Notes: generated by a model from the sequence alone, not told the origin. Numbered from the stretch's first letter, positions 46,094 to 57,850 are shown. The stretch is DNA of 64,000 bases from an uncultured Glaciecola sp. (GCA_947496235.1 CANMCE010000001.1:434001-498000); one strand, 5' to 3'. Program-made: numbers and translations.

Positions 46094-47770
46094 ATGTGCG
46101 GTATTTTTAGTATTCTAGACATCAAGTCGGATACAACAGAATTAAGAACCAAAGCCCTTGAGTTAGCCAAGCTACTCAGGCACAGAGGCCCTGATTGGTC
46201 TGGCATTTGGCATGACGACAAAGCCATCCTTTGTCATGAACGTTTGGCCATCGTAGACGTTGACACAGGCGCTCAACCATTAATCAGTGATAATGGTAAT
46301 CAAATATTAGCCGTAAATGGAGAGATTTATAATCACAAGGATTTAGAAAAAGAATATTGTGGTGATTATAATTTCGCGACACGTTCTGACTGTGAAGTTA
46401 TTCTGCCGCTATATCAAAAATTCGGCACTGAATTTATTGATAAATTACAAGGCATGTTTTCTTTTGTGCTCTATGATAAGTCCACAGGGGACTATTTAGT
46501 TGTTAGAGACCATATTGGCATTATTCCGCTTTATACAGGTTTCGATGAATACGGTAACTTTTATGTGGCGTCTGAAATGAAAGCCTTGGTACCTGTTTGT
46601 AAAACGGTACAAGAGTTTCCTCCTGGACATTACATGCTCAACGGTAAATTAACCAAATACTATGAGCGAGATTGGATGAGTTTCGATGCTGTTAAAGATA
46701 ACGAAACTAACCTTGAAGATCTAAAACACGCATTTGAAAAAGCGGTTAAATCTCACTTGATGTCAGATGTTCCTTACGCAGTATTACTATCTGGTGGTCT
46801 TGATTCTTCATTGGTTTCTGCTGTTGCCGCACGTTATGTTGCTAAACGAGTAGAAGATGAAGACAAATCGGATGCTTGGTGGCCACGCTTACACAGCTTC
46901 GCTGTAGGTCTGAAAGGCGCACCAGATTTATTAGCTGCGAAAAAAGTAGCTGACATGATTGGAACTGTCCACCATGAAGTGCATTTTACTATTCAAGAAG
47001 GTTTAGATGCTATTCGTGATGTGATTTATCACTTAGAAACTTTTGATACTACGACTATTCGTGCCGCTACACCTATGTACCTTATGACCCGTAAGATTAA
47101 AGCTATGGGGATTAAAATGGTACTTTCGGGTGAAGGATCAGATGAAATCTTTGGTGGTTATTTGTATTTCCACAAAGCGCCTAATGAAAAAGAGTTCCAT
47201 GAAGAAACGGTTAGAAAGCTTGATCGCCTGCACATGTTTGATTGTGCAAGAGCAAATAAAGCTACTTCTGCATGGGGCGTTGAAGCTCGCGTTCCTTTCT
47301 TAGATAAAGAATTTATGGACGTTGCTATGCGCCTTAATCCTAAAGATAAGATGTGTATCAATGGTCGCATGGAAAAGTGGATCTTGCGTAAAGCATTCGA
47401 CGATGAAACCTATTTACCCGCAGAAGTACTGTGGCGTCAAAAAGAACAGTTTGGTGACGGTGTAGGCTATTCTTGGATTGATTCTATTCGCGAGTATGCT
47501 GATCAAATGGTGACAGACCAACAATTAGCTACCGCTGAGTTTAGATTCCCAATTAATACGCCAGACACTAAAGAAGGGTATTTTTATCGCACTATTTTTG
47601 AAGATTTCTTCCCGCAAGAAAGCGCTGCGAAATGTGTACCTGGTGGAAAATCTATCGCTTGTAGTACCGTTGAAGCACTTGAGTGGGATGCTAGCTTTAA
47701 AGAGTCAGCAGATCCATCGGGCCGTTCAATGAAAAACGTGCATGCAGGTGAATTTGGTAAACAATCTTAA
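46094..47770 (+). CDS. asnB: Asparagine synthetase B (glutamine-hydrolysing)
   Basis: 558 residues, near E. coli AsnB (554). The N-terminal glutaminase has Cys2 as nucleophile (MCGIFSI) and the RHRGPDWSG motif. The C-terminal synthetase has the PP-loop VLLSGGLDSSLVSA (near 232-245) and the GEGSDEIFGGYLYF segment. It makes asparagine from aspartate and glutamine in the cytosol. A bidirectional terminator lies after it. Its leader carries a hairpin and a mini-element, both listed separately. Confidence 0.97.
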   Translation: MCGIFSILDIKSDTTELRTKALELAKLLRHRGPDWSGIWHDDKAILCHERLAIVDVDTGAQPLISDNGNQILAVNGEIYNHKDLEKEYCGDYNFATRSDCEVILPLYQKFGTEFIDKLQGMFSFVLYDKSTGDYLVVRDHIGIIPLYTGFDEYGNFYVASEMKALVPVCKTVQEFPPGHYMLNGKLTKYYERDWMSFDAVKDNETNLEDLKHAFEKAVKSHLMSDVPYAVLLSGGLDSSLVSAVAARYVAKRVEDEDKSDAWWPRLHSFAVGLKGAPDLLAAKKVADMIGTVHHEVHFTIQEGLDAIRDVIYHLETFDTTTIRAATPMYLMTRKIKAMGIKMVLSGEGSDEIFGGYLYFHKAPNEKEFHEETVRKLDRLHMFDCARANKATSAWGVEARVPFLDKEFMDVAMRLNPKDKMCINGRMEKWILRKAFDDETYLPAEVLWRQKEQFGDGVGYSWIDSIREYADQMVTDQQLATAEFRFPINTPDTKEGYFYRTIFEDFFPQESAAKCVPGGKSIACSTVEALEWDASFKESADPSGRSMKNVHAGEFGKQS

Positions 47771-47822
47771 TCTGTGATTATGTCGGTTAGTCAAATTAAC
47801 CGGCAGGCCAAATAAGACAATT

Positions 47823-47852
47823 AAAACGCGAACTTTATAGTTCGCGTTTTTT
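47823..47852. terminator. Bidirectional terminator between asnB and LysR gene
   Basis: AAAACGCGAACT pairs with AGTTCGCGTTTT around a TTAT loop, A-run on the left and T-run on the right. It serves both asnB and the convergent LysR gene. Confidence 0.9.
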
Positions 47853-48729
47853 ATTGAGCTTGCTGTATACCATTAATCAAACAATCAATAGCCACACGAA
47901 TTTTCGGCGACAAATGCCTAGATGGTGGGTACAGCACCCAGATGCGTTCTTCGTTTATTTGCAAATCAGGCAATAAATCGACTAACTCACCAGATGCTAG
48001 GTAGGGCTTTACATAATAATCGGGTAATTGCACTATGCCTAAATGCTTAAGCGCCGCATCAATTAATGCTATTCCGCTATTACAGCGCAGTTTTTCATTT
48101 ACCTTTACATTTTCGGTTTTACCATCTCGCAAAAACTTCCAGTTATCCGCCGTACCTAAAATACAATGGTGTTTATATAAATCAGCAATAGTCATTGGCG
48201 TTCCATGAGCTTGCAAATATTTTGGCGATGCTACCAAGTGCAAGGCACGGCTAGATAATCGACGTGCAATGTAAGAGGAATCCTCTAATTCTCCTAAGCG
48301 AACGGCCAAATCATATCCTTCTTGTATTAGGTCTACCACTTGGTTAGTTAAGTGCAAATGAATTTGCAATTCTGGATATGCTTGGGCAATATCATTTACC
48401 AGTGGTGCAATGACTCGCTCTCCATAGGTTACCGGCGCTGTCATTTTTAGTTTACCTGCAGGCTTGGCACGAAGATCTGTCATCAACTTTTCAGCTGCGT
48501 CTAATTCTTCTAAAACGGGTTTACAATGACGATAAAAGGTCTCGCCAGAATCGGTAATTGCGACTACTCTTGTAGTACGATTCACCAATTTAGTACTTAA
48601 ACGGTTTTCTAACTTAGTAATTTGTCGCGATACCTGTGCGGTAGAAATACCTAAGCGCTTTGCAGCTAACGTGAAGTTTTTGGTCTCAGCAACCGCTACA
48701 AACTCGTTTATGCCGTCCCAATTTGCCAC
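47851..48729 (-). CDS. LysR-family transcriptional regulator (divergent from frmA)
   Basis: 292 residues. The helix-turn-helix (about 10-60) reads FVAVAETKNFTLAAKRLGISTAQVSRQITKLENRL, and the substrate-binding domain (about 90-290) follows. Divergent from frmA with a 120-bp gap; a perfect palindrome (48742-48755) is a candidate operator for the two genes. The binding domain resembles regulators of the CrgA/AaeR type. Whether it controls frmA with formaldehyde or another effector is an inference from position. Confidence 0.88.
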   Translation of the reverse strand: MANWDGINEFVAVAETKNFTLAAKRLGISTAQVSRQITKLENRLSTKLVNRTTRVVAITDSGETFYRHCKPVLEELDAAEKLMTDLRAKPAGKLKMTAPVTYGERVIAPLVNDIAQAYPELQIHLHLTNQVVDLIQEGYDLAVRLGELEDSSYIARRLSSRALHLVASPKYLQAHGTPMTIADLYKHHCILGTADNWKFLRDGKTENVKVNEKLRCNSGIALIDAALKHLGIVQLPDYYVKPYLASGELVDLLPDLQINEERIWVLYPPSRHLSPKIRVAIDCLINGIQQAQ

Positions 48730-48741
48730 TCAACCTCATTA

Positions 48742-48755
48742 TTACCATATGGTAA
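48742..48755. promoter_or_regulatory. Palindromic LysR-type operator candidate
   Basis: TTACCATATGGTAA is a perfect 14-bp palindrome of T-N11-A form, 13 bp from the LysR start in the LysR-frmA divergent gap. Position and symmetry fit a LysR binding site. Confidence 0.55.
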
Positions 48756-48837
48756 AAGTTATTTACATAGATAAGCTATTGTTACAAAATCTAACAGATA
48801 TACAATAGGCATCTATAAATTAAAAGACAAAAAATAA

Positions 48838-49971
<1,134 letters not shown>

Positions 49972-49995
49972 ATAAAACGCTTTTAAATCAAACAT

Positions 49996-50026
49996 AAACC
50001 CGCTTTAATCAGCGGGTTTATTTTTT
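49996..50026. terminator. Terminator after frmA
   Basis: AAACCCGC (49996-50003) pairs with GCGGGTTT (50012-50019) around an 8-nt loop, followed by ATTTTTTT. The hairpin overlaps the last codons of the convergent binding-protein gene. Confidence 0.75.
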
Positions 50027-50892
50027 TCTTCCGATATTTTCATTTGTTCAGGCTTAAACCAAAACAGTTCTTGGTCGATAGGTGTTGCTATGGGTAGCAG
50101 CGGATTCTCTAGTTCAAAATAGGTGATATCATCTATTCCAAGGCGTAATAGAGTTTGTTTGAAATGTTGGAAAAATAAGGCATCAAAACTACCATCTGCG
50201 ATAGCGCGATCTAGACCTGTCTGGATTAAATTTGCCATAGTTTTATTGCGTTTATTGACAAAGAAATACATGGCGGTAGGGTATTTAATGGCGACACCTT
50301 GTTTGATTCGCAAAAAACTAATTTCTTCATTATCAAGTTCGTCACTAATTTCTACCACCGAACGAGGGAAAAAATCAGCCACTTTTTCCAACATTAAGTT
50401 CCGCGATTCCAAATAATCTCGAGCTGTTACCACATTAAAGCCATTTGCTTGCAAAATCTTGGTATCTGGCCAAGCAATGCCTTGCACTGGCTTGTATTTT
50501 AATAACTGATCAAAAGAGTTTATCTTAGTAGTTAGCAACTTATTTTCGGAATGAACCAAGAACATACGCCAACCAATTAATCCCTTGGTAATTGGAATCC
50601 TAATGGGCAATAGATCTTGTTCTCGCTGAATATCCGTCATCGACCATAAGATATTTATTTCTAAATTTTCTTCGAGCCGTTTTAATGATTTTGCTTGGCG
50701 CATGGGCACTGATGACGGAATTATTTCATATCTGACACCCGTCTTTTCTAACGCCAAATCGAGTAAAGCTAGAGGATAACGGTAGCGCTCATCATTGGGC
50801 AGTGGTGATTGAGGATAAATCACCTCCCAAACCGCCGCCATTGAAGATGTTGAGAACACTAACAACAAGATTGAAACTAAGATTTTTAACAT
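50005..50892 (-). CDS. Periplasmic solute-binding protein, amino-acid type (SBP_bac_3-like)
   Basis: 295 residues, signal peptide about 1-19 (ending SSMAA). The body contains the two-lobe pattern of family 3 binding proteins (LLDLALEKTGVRYEII, then NGFNVVTARDYLESRNLMLEKVADFF and IADGSFDALFFQHFKQTLL). No ABC transporter permease or ATPase is next to it. It may act alone as a sensor or in transport. The exact ligand is unknown. It ends convergent with frmA over a shared terminator. Confidence 0.75.
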   Translation of the reverse strand: MLKILVSILLLVFSTSSMAAVWEVIYPQSPLPNDERYRYPLALLDLALEKTGVRYEIIPSSVPMRQAKSLKRLEENLEINILWSMTDIQREQDLLPIRIPITKGLIGWRMFLVHSENKLLTTKINSFDQLLKYKPVQGIAWPDTKILQANGFNVVTARDYLESRNLMLEKVADFFPRSVVEISDELDNEEISFLRIKQGVAIKYPTAMYFFVNKRNKTMANLIQTGLDRAIADGSFDALFFQHFKQTLLRLGIDDITYFELENPLLPIATPIDQELFWFKPEQMKISEEKNKPAD

Positions 50893-50959
50893 GAAGTTTC
50901 ACCATTATTTGCGCAGGGTCAGGAAAAACTCGAACCCAATGCAATATTAAACTGACGAT

Positions 50960-51634
50960 TTATTCAACACCAATAAATTTATGTGTTTGCAAAGATAACC
51001 GCCAATTCTTCTTAATGCAGGTAGCAACCGCCAAATCAGTTGCACGTTTTTGCATACTTATGGGTTGTAAATATATTACTGGTTGCGATGTATGTACACG
51101 TTTTTTCAGTAATTCTTCTAATTCCTCAATGTGCTTTTCCATGGCAATCGCATGTTTTATCTCATTCGCCCTGTATAACGCGTCCTCTCTTACTACCTTG
51201 CCACCTGGCATATTGATTTTAGGCGAAAGGGTCACCCAAGTATCTTCATGGCACAAGACTTGGTAAGTACCACTGGTTTCAATTTGGGTGTTAAATCCTT
51301 TGTCCTTGGCCAGTTGTGTAAACGGACGCAAATCAAACATGCAGGGCTCCCCCCCCGTAATGACAATATGTTTTGCGGTGTAGCCTTGAGATGCAAAAAG
51401 CTCAAAAAGTTGCTCAGGCGTGGCTGAAAAATAATGGGAAGTGTCCGTTGTTTCTTGCATTATTACCATGCTATCTCTTTCATCATCTTGTTCGACTTCC
51501 CAAGTATGTTTAGTATCACACCAAGGGCAGCCAACAAGACAGCCTTGCAGACGAACAAAAATAGAAGGCACACCGGTAAAACTGCCCTCTCCTTGAATAG
51601 ATTCAAAAACTTCATTTACTAATAGCGTATTCAT
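50960..51634 (-). CDS. queE: 7-carboxy-7-deazaguanine synthase
   Basis: 224 residues from the ATG at 51634 (E. coli QueE 223); a longer frame begins at 51658 with weak signals. Radical SAM enzyme with C32-x3-C36-x2-C39 ([11 protein letters not shown]) for the 4Fe-4S cluster and the [13 protein letters not shown] segment. Converts 6-carboxytetrahydropterin to 7-carboxy-7-deazaguanine for queuosine. Divergent from queC across an 84-bp gap, so queE/queC share a regulatory region. Confidence 0.95.
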   Translation of the reverse strand: MNTLLVNEVFESIQGEGSFTGVPSIFVRLQGCLVGCPWCDTKHTWEVEQDDERDSMVIMQETTDTSHYFSATPEQLFELFASQGYTAKHIVITGGEPCMFDLRPFTQLAKDKGFNTQIETSGTYQVLCHEDTWVTLSPKINMPGGKVVREDALYRANEIKHAIAMEKHIEELEELLKKRVHTSQPVIYLQPISMQKRATDLAVATCIKKNWRLSLQTHKFIGVE

Positions 51635-51718
51635 TATCAACTCTTTGGATTTAACCATTGGGATTTTAACAGCTATAGATTAAAATCCTGTATTAAATTC
51701 ACCAAAATATCGAAAAAA

Positions 51719-52372
51719 ATGCCAAAAGTAGTTGTCATCTATAGCGGCGGAATGGATTCTTTCACCGTACTTCATAAAGCGATTAGCCAAGGCTTCGACG
51801 TAAGCGCCGTATCATTTAACTATGGTCAGCGCCATGATAAGGAGCTTGAATACGCAGCTAATGTCTGTAAAGACCTTGGAATAGCCCATCAAATAATCGA
51901 CTTATCCGCCATTAATCCTTTGCTAGCAGGTTCATCTTTAACTGATGATATTGATGTGCCAGAAGGACATTACGAAGAAGAATCCATGAAACAAACTGTG
52001 GTTCCAAATCGTAATATGATCATGCTATCTCTAGCCGTTGGATACGCGGTTTCAATCGAAGCTGAAGCAGTCTATTTTGGCGCTCATTCAGGTGACCATG
52101 CAATATACCCTGATTGCCGCACTGCCTTTGTTGATGCAATGAACGAGGTATGTAAAATTGCCAACTATCAAGCTGTAGAGATTAGAGCGCCCTATCTGCA
52201 TAAAGATAAGATCGATATTTTAGAAGACGGCCTGAAAATGGGTTTGGATTATGCTAATACCTGGACCTGTTACAACGGACGCACTCATGCTTGTGGTAAA
52301 TGTGGCGCTTGTCAGGAAAGGTTAGAAGCTTTTGAAAAAAATGGTCAAAAAGATCCATTGATCTATGAGTAG
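51719..52372 (+). CDS. queC: 7-cyano-7-deazaguanine synthase
   Basis: 217 residues. PP-loop SGGMDS (9-14) near the N-terminus, and a zinc-binding cysteine set C184, C192, C195 and C198 ([15 protein letters not shown]). Makes preQ0 from 7-carboxy-7-deazaguanine with ammonia and ATP. Divergent from queE. Its start has no strong Shine-Dalgarno. A terminator follows. Confidence 0.95.
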   Translation: MPKVVVIYSGGMDSFTVLHKAISQGFDVSAVSFNYGQRHDKELEYAANVCKDLGIAHQIIDLSAINPLLAGSSLTDDIDVPEGHYEEESMKQTVVPNRNMIMLSLAVGYAVSIEAEAVYFGAHSGDHAIYPDCRTAFVDAMNEVCKIANYQAVEIRAPYLHKDKIDILEDGLKMGLDYANTWTCYNGRTHACGKCGACQERLEAFEKNGQKDPLIYE

Positions 52373-52380
52373 AACGCATA

Positions 52381-52407
52381 AAAAAAGCCAGCTATTGCTG
52401 GCTTTTT
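52381..52407. terminator. Terminator between queC and LysR gene
   Basis: AAAAAAGCCAGC and GCTGGCTTTTT flank a TATT loop. A- and T-runs on both sides make it a good bidirectional terminator for queC and the convergent LysR gene. Confidence 0.9.
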
Positions 52408-52418
52408 AAAATTCTGAA

Positions 52419-53351
52419 TTACCGCTTCTGACTCTCAGCGACAAAATATTCTATTTCTTTTATACAATGACGTAATACTGGATTTAGTCTCGTATTTTTA
52501 CCATTCATAACAAAAAGCTCGTGGGCAAATTTAAACAAACTACCTTTTGCAATAGGCACTAATCCAGTCGCAGCGCCCTGCTCTCTTGCAATATAATCAG
52601 GTAAAAGACCTAAATATTCCCCTGTCATAATTGCTGCCATACAAGCATCAAAAGAATCGGAAAATGTTTGTATCGATAGGCGTTTGTCATTATCAATGTA
52701 ATTTGACGATGACAGCCCTGACATACCAATTGCGGGGTAATCTTCTATATTCACATTGTCAGGTAGCTTATCCGCTTCACGAAATTTAGCCAGCGGATGT
52801 GTAGGGGCACAATATAAACGCCCTTCACATTTAATGCCTACTGGATGAAACATTACAGATTCAGGTTTTACCATATCGTATGTCGATAAAACTAGGTGAC
52901 ATTCCCCAGACAACGCCACATGTTCAACTTCGTTGTAGAGTCTGGTTTGAATGTTAACGTGTATATCATCAAACTTCTTCATTGTGCTCTTAACGGCTTT
53001 ACTCACTGCTAATTGCATGGACGTCGCTAATCCCGCCATTAACACTATCGTAATGTGACCGGAATAATCATCATGAAGACTTTTAAGATTGAAAACAAAG
53101 TTATCAAAAGCATTAAAGATTCGTTTGGTTTCTTGAAATACCACTTCACCTTCTTTGGTCATCTGAAAGCCGCCACGACCACGATGACACAACACAAGAT
53201 CTAAACGCTCTTCGAGTTTCTTGATTGCTGCACTGATGTTGGGTCTCTGCATTCTTAACACAGGTTCAGCGGCAGTAAAGCCATTACAGGATGCCACAGC
53301 ATAAAATACCCGAAGTAGCTTTATATCTGATTCTTGCAAACGATTTAGCAT
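52419..53351 (-). CDS. LysR-family transcriptional regulator
   Basis: 310 residues from the ATG at 53351 (AAGGAG just 5-6 nt upstream); an earlier in-frame start would add 14 residues. Helix-turn-helix near 10-60 (LLRVFYAVASCNGFTAAEPVLRMQRPNISAAIKKLEERL), with the cofactor domain after 85 (HITIVLMAGLATSMQLAV). No adjacent target suggests itself; neighbours are queC (convergent) and uvrB (same strand, 142 bp upstream). Effector unknown. Confidence 0.85.
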   Translation of the reverse strand: MLNRLQESDIKLLRVFYAVASCNGFTAAEPVLRMQRPNISAAIKKLEERLDLVLCHRGRGGFQMTKEGEVVFQETKRIFNAFDNFVFNLKSLHDDYSGHITIVLMAGLATSMQLAVSKAVKSTMKKFDDIHVNIQTRLYNEVEHVALSGECHLVLSTYDMVKPESVMFHPVGIKCEGRLYCAPTHPLAKFREADKLPDNVNIEDYPAIGMSGLSSSNYIDNDKRLSIQTFSDSFDACMAAIMTGEYLGLLPDYIAREQGAATGLVPIAKGSLFKFAHELFVMNGKNTRLNPVLRHCIKEIEYFVAESQKR

Positions 53352-53493
53352 GAAAACTCCTTGCGCAAAGGGGTAAGCAGACATTTCTGCCAACCCAATG
53401 TCACAACTACAAATAATTAAATAATAGACTATTTAATAAGTTATCGTTTTATATAACTAAAACTTTACAAAATTTCAAATAAATGGCGAAAAT

Positions 53494-55509
53494 TTATGAA
53501 AGTTTTACCACTTGTGCACGCAAAGTCTCCACTTCATCTCTGACTTTAGCCGCCTTCTCGAACTCTAACTCTCGGGCATGTTCAAACATACGTTTTTCCA
53601 ATTCAGAGATCTTTGATAGCAGATCAGGAACCGGTTCAAGTTTATATGACTTATCTTTCTCAGCCACTTTTCTCAGTTTAACTTTACCTGTACAACCGTC
53701 TCCATCATCACCTAAGTCCATAATGTCAGTAATAGGTTTGACCAAAGATTTAGGCGTAATGTTGTTGGCTAAGTTATGTTCCTGCTGCTTTTCACGACGA
53801 CGATTAGTTTCGTCAATGGCTTTTTTCATTGAACCCGTGATCTTGTCGCCATACAGGATAGCTTTGCCGTTTAAGTGTCGTGCAGCACGACCTATTGTTT
53901 GAATGAGAGATTTTTCTGCCCGTAAAAAGCCTTCTTTATCGGCATCTAAAATGGCGACCAAAGACACCTCAGGCATATCCAAACCTTCTCTAAGCAAGTT
54001 AATACCGACCAGCACATCAAATTTACCAATTCTGAGATCACGGATAATTTCTATTCGTTCGACAGTATCAATATCCGAATGCAGGTAGCGGACTTTAACC
54101 CCATGTTCACTTAAATAATCCGTAAGGTCTTCCGCCATACGTTTGGTTAAGGTCGTAATTAACACACGTTCACTTAACTCTACCCGATTATTTATTTCTG
54201 ATAACACATCGTCAACTTGAGAGCCTACTGGGCGCACTTCAATAACTGGATCTAACAAGCCAGTGGGACGCACAACTTGCTCGATAACCTCACCACCTGT
54301 TTTATCCAATTCGTATTGTCCAGGAGTAGCCGAAACGTATATGGTTTGTGGAGATATATGCTCAAACTCCTCAAACTTCAGTGGGCGGTTATCCAACGCC
54401 GAGGGTAACCTGAATCCATACTCCACCAAGGTTTCTTTACGTGATCTATCGCCTTTGTACATGGCTCCAATCTGGGAAACGGTAACATGGGATTCGTCAA
54501 TGAATAACAACCCGTCAGCGGGAAAATAATCTAACAATGTTGGAGGCGGCTCACCCGGCGCTCTTCCGGACAAATAACGTGAATAGTTTTCAATGCCAGA
54601 GCAGTAACCCAGTTCTAACATCATTTCTATATCAAACTGTGTGCGTTGACTAATACGTTGTTCTTCTAGTAGCTTGTGGTTCTCTTTTAGATGTTTCTGT
54701 CTAGTGGCGAGTTCTTTTTTTATTTCCTCCACCGCATTGATAATTTTCTCTCGCGGCGTTACATAGTGGGTTTTAGGAAATATTGTTGCCCGTACCACAT
54801 TCTTTTCAACTGCTCCTGTTAGTGGATCAAAGAAACTAATTTTTTCTATTTCTTCGTCAAACAACTCAACTCTAACTGCTTGCTTTTCGCTGTCTGCGGG
54901 GAAAATATCTATAACGTCCCCTCGTACGCGAAAAGTCCCACGTTCAAAGGCGAGATCGTTACGCTTGTACTGTAATTCTGCTAATCGGCGTAAAATATCT
55001 CGCTGATTCATAATATCGCCTTGGCGTAGATGCAATAACATCTTCATATAGCTTTGCGGATCACCTAAGCCATAAATCGCAGAGACAGATGCGACAATAA
55101 CAACATCGCGACGCTCCATAAGTGCTTTAGTGGCTGATAAGCGCATTTGTTCTATGTGATCATTAATCGAAGAGTCTTTTTCGATAAAGGTATCAGTGCT
55201 TGGCACATAGGCTTCTGGTTGATAGTAATCGTAGTAAGAAACGAAATATTCCACAGCGTTATTCGGGAAAAATTCTTTCATTTCTCCATAAAGTTGCGCT
55301 GCCAGCGTCTTATTATGCGCCAGGATAAGTGTTGGTCTTTGCACTTCGGATATGACGTTGGCCATAGTAAAGGTTTTGCCTGATCCCGTAACCCCTAACA
55401 AGGTTTGATTTGCTAACCCGTCCTCCAAACCCTCCACAAGGCTTGCTATAGCGGTTGGCTGGTCGCCAGCAGGTTGATACTTAGAGACTAATTCAAAGCC
55501 TTTAGGCAT
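53494..55509 (-). CDS. uvrB: Excinuclease ABC subunit B
   Basis: 671 residues, the usual length. Damage-verification helicase of nucleotide excision repair. Walker A GVTGSGKT at 39-46, beta-hairpin [21 protein letters not shown] (motif II), and helicase motif VI IGRAARH. The C-terminal UVR domain binds UvrC ([27 protein letters not shown]). The ATG overlaps the stop of the upstream MATE gene (TAATG) with AGGAG before it, so the two are coupled. No SOS box is visible near the start. Confidence 0.96.
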   Translation of the reverse strand: MPKGFELVSKYQPAGDQPTAIASLVEGLEDGLANQTLLGVTGSGKTFTMANVISEVQRPTLILAHNKTLAAQLYGEMKEFFPNNAVEYFVSYYDYYQPEAYVPSTDTFIEKDSSINDHIEQMRLSATKALMERRDVVIVASVSAIYGLGDPQSYMKMLLHLRQGDIMNQRDILRRLAELQYKRNDLAFERGTFRVRGDVIDIFPADSEKQAVRVELFDEEIEKISFFDPLTGAVEKNVVRATIFPKTHYVTPREKIINAVEEIKKELATRQKHLKENHKLLEEQRISQRTQFDIEMMLELGYCSGIENYSRYLSGRAPGEPPPTLLDYFPADGLLFIDESHVTVSQIGAMYKGDRSRKETLVEYGFRLPSALDNRPLKFEEFEHISPQTIYVSATPGQYELDKTGGEVIEQVVRPTGLLDPVIEVRPVGSQVDDVLSEINNRVELSERVLITTLTKRMAEDLTDYLSEHGVKVRYLHSDIDTVERIEIIRDLRIGKFDVLVGINLLREGLDMPEVSLVAILDADKEGFLRAEKSLIQTIGRAARHLNGKAILYGDKITGSMKKAIDETNRRREKQQEHNLANNITPKSLVKPITDIMDLGDDGDGCTGKVKLRKVAEKDKSYKLEPVPDLLSKISELEKRMFEHARELEFEKAAKVRDEVETLRAQVVKLS

Positions 55510-56891
55510 TAATCTTTACTCCTGTTTGTTTGCAATGAAGTTTCTAACATTTTATTTTTCAATAAGGTACGTTTAAACCAAGTAAATGACACAAAAGCGG
55601 TTGCCAAATTTGCAATTACACATCCCCAAAACAGTCCCACAACATCAAACAATAAGCTTCCTAAATAAGCGACAGGAACATAAAAAACAAATAACCTGAC
55701 TAAACTGAGTATTAAAGCTGACATGGGCATATGCATGGCATTAAAAGAAGAGTTGGTTAGAATAATTATCCCTTGCAATCCGTAACCAAGAGGTAAAATC
55801 AAAAGAAAAACCTTTATTAGTTCTTGTACTTTCACATCATCGGCAAACATTGCCGCAAGGGGCACTGAAAGCGCTGCTAATATTAGATACATTAGGAATT
55901 GCCATGCCATCACAAATTTCATGCACATCATGTAAGCTTTTTCTATTCGATGCCAATGACTCGCCCCAAAGTTTTGACTGATAAAGGGTGGTAACGACAT
56001 GGACAATGAAAGAACCACAATAGACGCTAAAGATTCAAGACGATTTCCCACCCCCCAAGCAGCTACAGCTTCTTTACCATAAGTGGCAACTATGGCGGTT
56101 AATATGGCGCCAGCAATCGGTGTTAACATATTTGCGCCGGCCGCTGGAAGACCGATACCAAGCACGCCTTTTGAGGCTTTCTTAAATTCCCGAAAGTTTA
56201 ATAATTTGGCTTCCATTAATTGTCGTTTTACTGCCAACAAGTAAAGTATCCAGACGACATTCACAAGCCAAGCGATAGCAGTAGCTATTGCCGCCCCCAT
56301 GATGCCATAAGCTGGAATAGGTCCAAGGCCGAAAATAAGAATGGGATCAAGCACAGCGTTTATTGCACCACCCGCTGCCATTATGATACTTGGCATTTTT
56401 GTATCACCATTTGCACGCAATACGCTATTGCCCACCATAGGAACGGCCAACAGAACAGCGGACAGTAACCAAACCGACATATAGTCATGAATAAATGGCA
56501 ATATCTCTGGCGTTGCTCCCATGAGAGTGAAAATGTCATCAATAAAAAAGTAACCGGAGATAGATAACGCGGCGACTAGTAATACTGACAACATCATAGC
56601 GCCTGATGCTAACGCTTTTGCTTCGGAACTATCACCACTGCCTAAATATTTGCCTATTACAGCAGATGTTCCTATCCCTAACCCTATGGTCAAACTAATA
56701 ATGGTGAAGGTCACTGGAAAGGTAAAACTGATAGCGGCTAGTTCGACTGTGCCTAACAAGCTAACAAAAAAGGTATCGACTAACGAAAAAGTCATTAACA
56801 TTGTCATGCCCAAAATCATGGGCACTGTCATACCGATAAGCGTTTGCTTTATATCGCCAGTCAATAAATCTTTAGCTGTTTTTTTACTCAC
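55509..56891 (-). CDS. MATE family multidrug efflux transporter
   Basis: 460 residues with about twelve membrane helices in two halves (1-230 and 240-460). The N-terminal [35 protein letters not shown] is standard for MATE proteins. Exports cationic compounds using Na+ or H+ gradients; the Na+ option suits a marine host. Its stop overlaps the uvrB ATG, an unusual pairing. A perfect palindrome lies 123-141 bp upstream (57014-57032). Confidence 0.9.
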   Translation of the reverse strand: MSKKTAKDLLTGDIKQTLIGMTVPMILGMTMLMTFSLVDTFFVSLLGTVELAAISFTFPVTFTIISLTIGLGIGTSAVIGKYLGSGDSSEAKALASGAMMLSVLLVAALSISGYFFIDDIFTLMGATPEILPFIHDYMSVWLLSAVLLAVPMVGNSVLRANGDTKMPSIIMAAGGAINAVLDPILIFGLGPIPAYGIMGAAIATAIAWLVNVVWILYLLAVKRQLMEAKLLNFREFKKASKGVLGIGLPAAGANMLTPIAGAILTAIVATYGKEAVAAWGVGNRLESLASIVVLSLSMSLPPFISQNFGASHWHRIEKAYMMCMKFVMAWQFLMYLILAALSVPLAAMFADDVKVQELIKVFLLILPLGYGLQGIIILTNSSFNAMHMPMSALILSLVRLFVFYVPVAYLGSLLFDVVGLFWGCVIANLATAFVSFTWFKRTLLKNKMLETSLQTNRSKD

Positions 56892-57013
56892 GTAGTGGTC
56901 TTTTTAAAAATGTATTAAAGTTAAACAAAGGCTTATGTAGAAAATGTCATACAAATAGTGAAAAAGCATTCATCTATACTAACGAGATTTTTCGCAAAAT
57001 GTGCTATTTTTTC

Positions 57014-57032
57014 TGACGAATTTTATTCGTCA
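57014..57032. promoter_or_regulatory. Perfect palindrome upstream of MATE gene
   Basis: TGACGAAT-TTT-ATTCGTCA is a perfect 8-3-8 inverted repeat, 123 bp from the MATE start. It could be an operator for a dimeric regulator; no regulator gene is adjacent. Confidence 0.45.
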
Positions 57033-57619
57033 ATATCTTGACTTCTTGGCGTTAATTCTATCTCTTTGTTATTACAATAAGTTAGATTCATCAAAACAAC
57101 ACACAAGCAAAAAACATTTTTATAATCAATGTTGCGCCTGCACAAATACTAAACAATAGTACCACATACATTTATAACCAACTGATTTATAAGTGTTATT
57201 ATTTTTTATGACATAAATATTTCAATTAATCATTGACAATGATGGAAAAAAATAAATCTGTTTCAAAAAAATAATTCACAGAGTTATCCACAGATTATGT
57301 TGATAACTGATTGCGCCTTAATAATGACGCTATATGCAGGCCTGTTGATTAAATTTTGGGTAAGTTACTACTAACCTTGTAATACCTTTTCTATTGTTAC
57401 AGATTTATGAATTACTGTCTATATAAACAGTAATCAACTACTTTTTAATATCATTTAAATATATAGAAATAAATATTTTGCTTATTTGGGTATCAAAAGA
57501 TTAACTCTATGATTTTCAGTGTTTTTAGCTGATTTTTGCTTTTAAACCGTTCAACTGACGCATTTTTACGCAACAAAGTTAAATACGGGTCATTTCCATA
57601 AAAAAAAAGCAAAACCTAG

Positions 57620-57648
57620 TTGACACACAATCGGTACGTGATTAATAT
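57620..57648 (+). promoter_or_regulatory. tRNA-Asn promoter
   Basis: A consensus -35 TTGACA (57620-57625) and -10 TAATAT (57643-57648) with a 17-bp spacer, followed by a GC-rich discriminator GCGC. This is typical of stringently controlled tRNA promoters. Confidence 0.85.
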
Positions 57649-57669
57649 GCGCATCCGTTAAAAGTCAGG

Positions 57670-57746
57670 TCCCCCTTAGCTCAGTTGGTTAGAGCGACGG
57701 ACTGTTAATCCGCAGGTCCCCCGTTCGAGTCGGGGAGGGGGAGCCA
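57670..57746 (+). tRNA. tRNA-Asn(GTT), copy 1
   Basis: 77 nt with encoded CCA. Acceptor TCCCCCT pairs with AGGGGGA, D-loop AGCTCAGTTGGTTAGAGC, anticodon loop CTGTTAA with GTT, T-arm GGTTCGAGTC-like (CCGTTCGAGTCGG). A complete cloverleaf. Confidence 0.96.
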
Positions 57747-57773
57747 ACTTTTAGCCTGAATGCACAGCATGAT

Positions 57774-57850
57774 TCCCCCTTAGCTCAGTTGGTTAGAGCG
57801 ACGGACTGTTAATCCGCAGGTCCCCCGTTCGAGTCGGGGAGGGGGAGCCA
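57774..57850 (+). tRNA. tRNA-Asn(GTT), copy 2
   Basis: 77 nt, identical to the first copy including the encoded CCA, 27 bp downstream. Cotranscribed from the promoter at 57620. Identity suggests recent duplication or gene conversion. Confidence 0.96.

Larger units (their letters stand above)
56892..57669. other. Long AT-rich intergenic region upstream of tRNA-Asn
   Basis: 778 bp with no plausible protein gene. It holds a perfect 8-3-8 palindrome (57014-57032), a DnaA-box sequence TTATCCACA (57284-57292) inside a short inverted repeat (GTTATC at 57283, GATAAC at 57302), and the tRNA promoter at 57620. The rest is AT-rich and unexplained. A single DnaA box does not indicate an origin. Confidence 0.6.

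Noticed and set aside
45949-46227. 92-codon minus-strand frame across the asnB start
   Set aside because: Overlaps the asnB 5' end and the mini-element; no motif and no good start signals.
52419-53393. Longer start for the second LysR gene at 53393
   Set aside because: The ATG at 53351 has a strong AAGGAG at ideal spacing and begins with the standard LysR N-terminus.
57284-57292. DnaA box TTATCCACA as evidence for a replication origin
   Set aside because: Only one exact box, no cluster and no dnaA/dnaN/gidA genes nearby.
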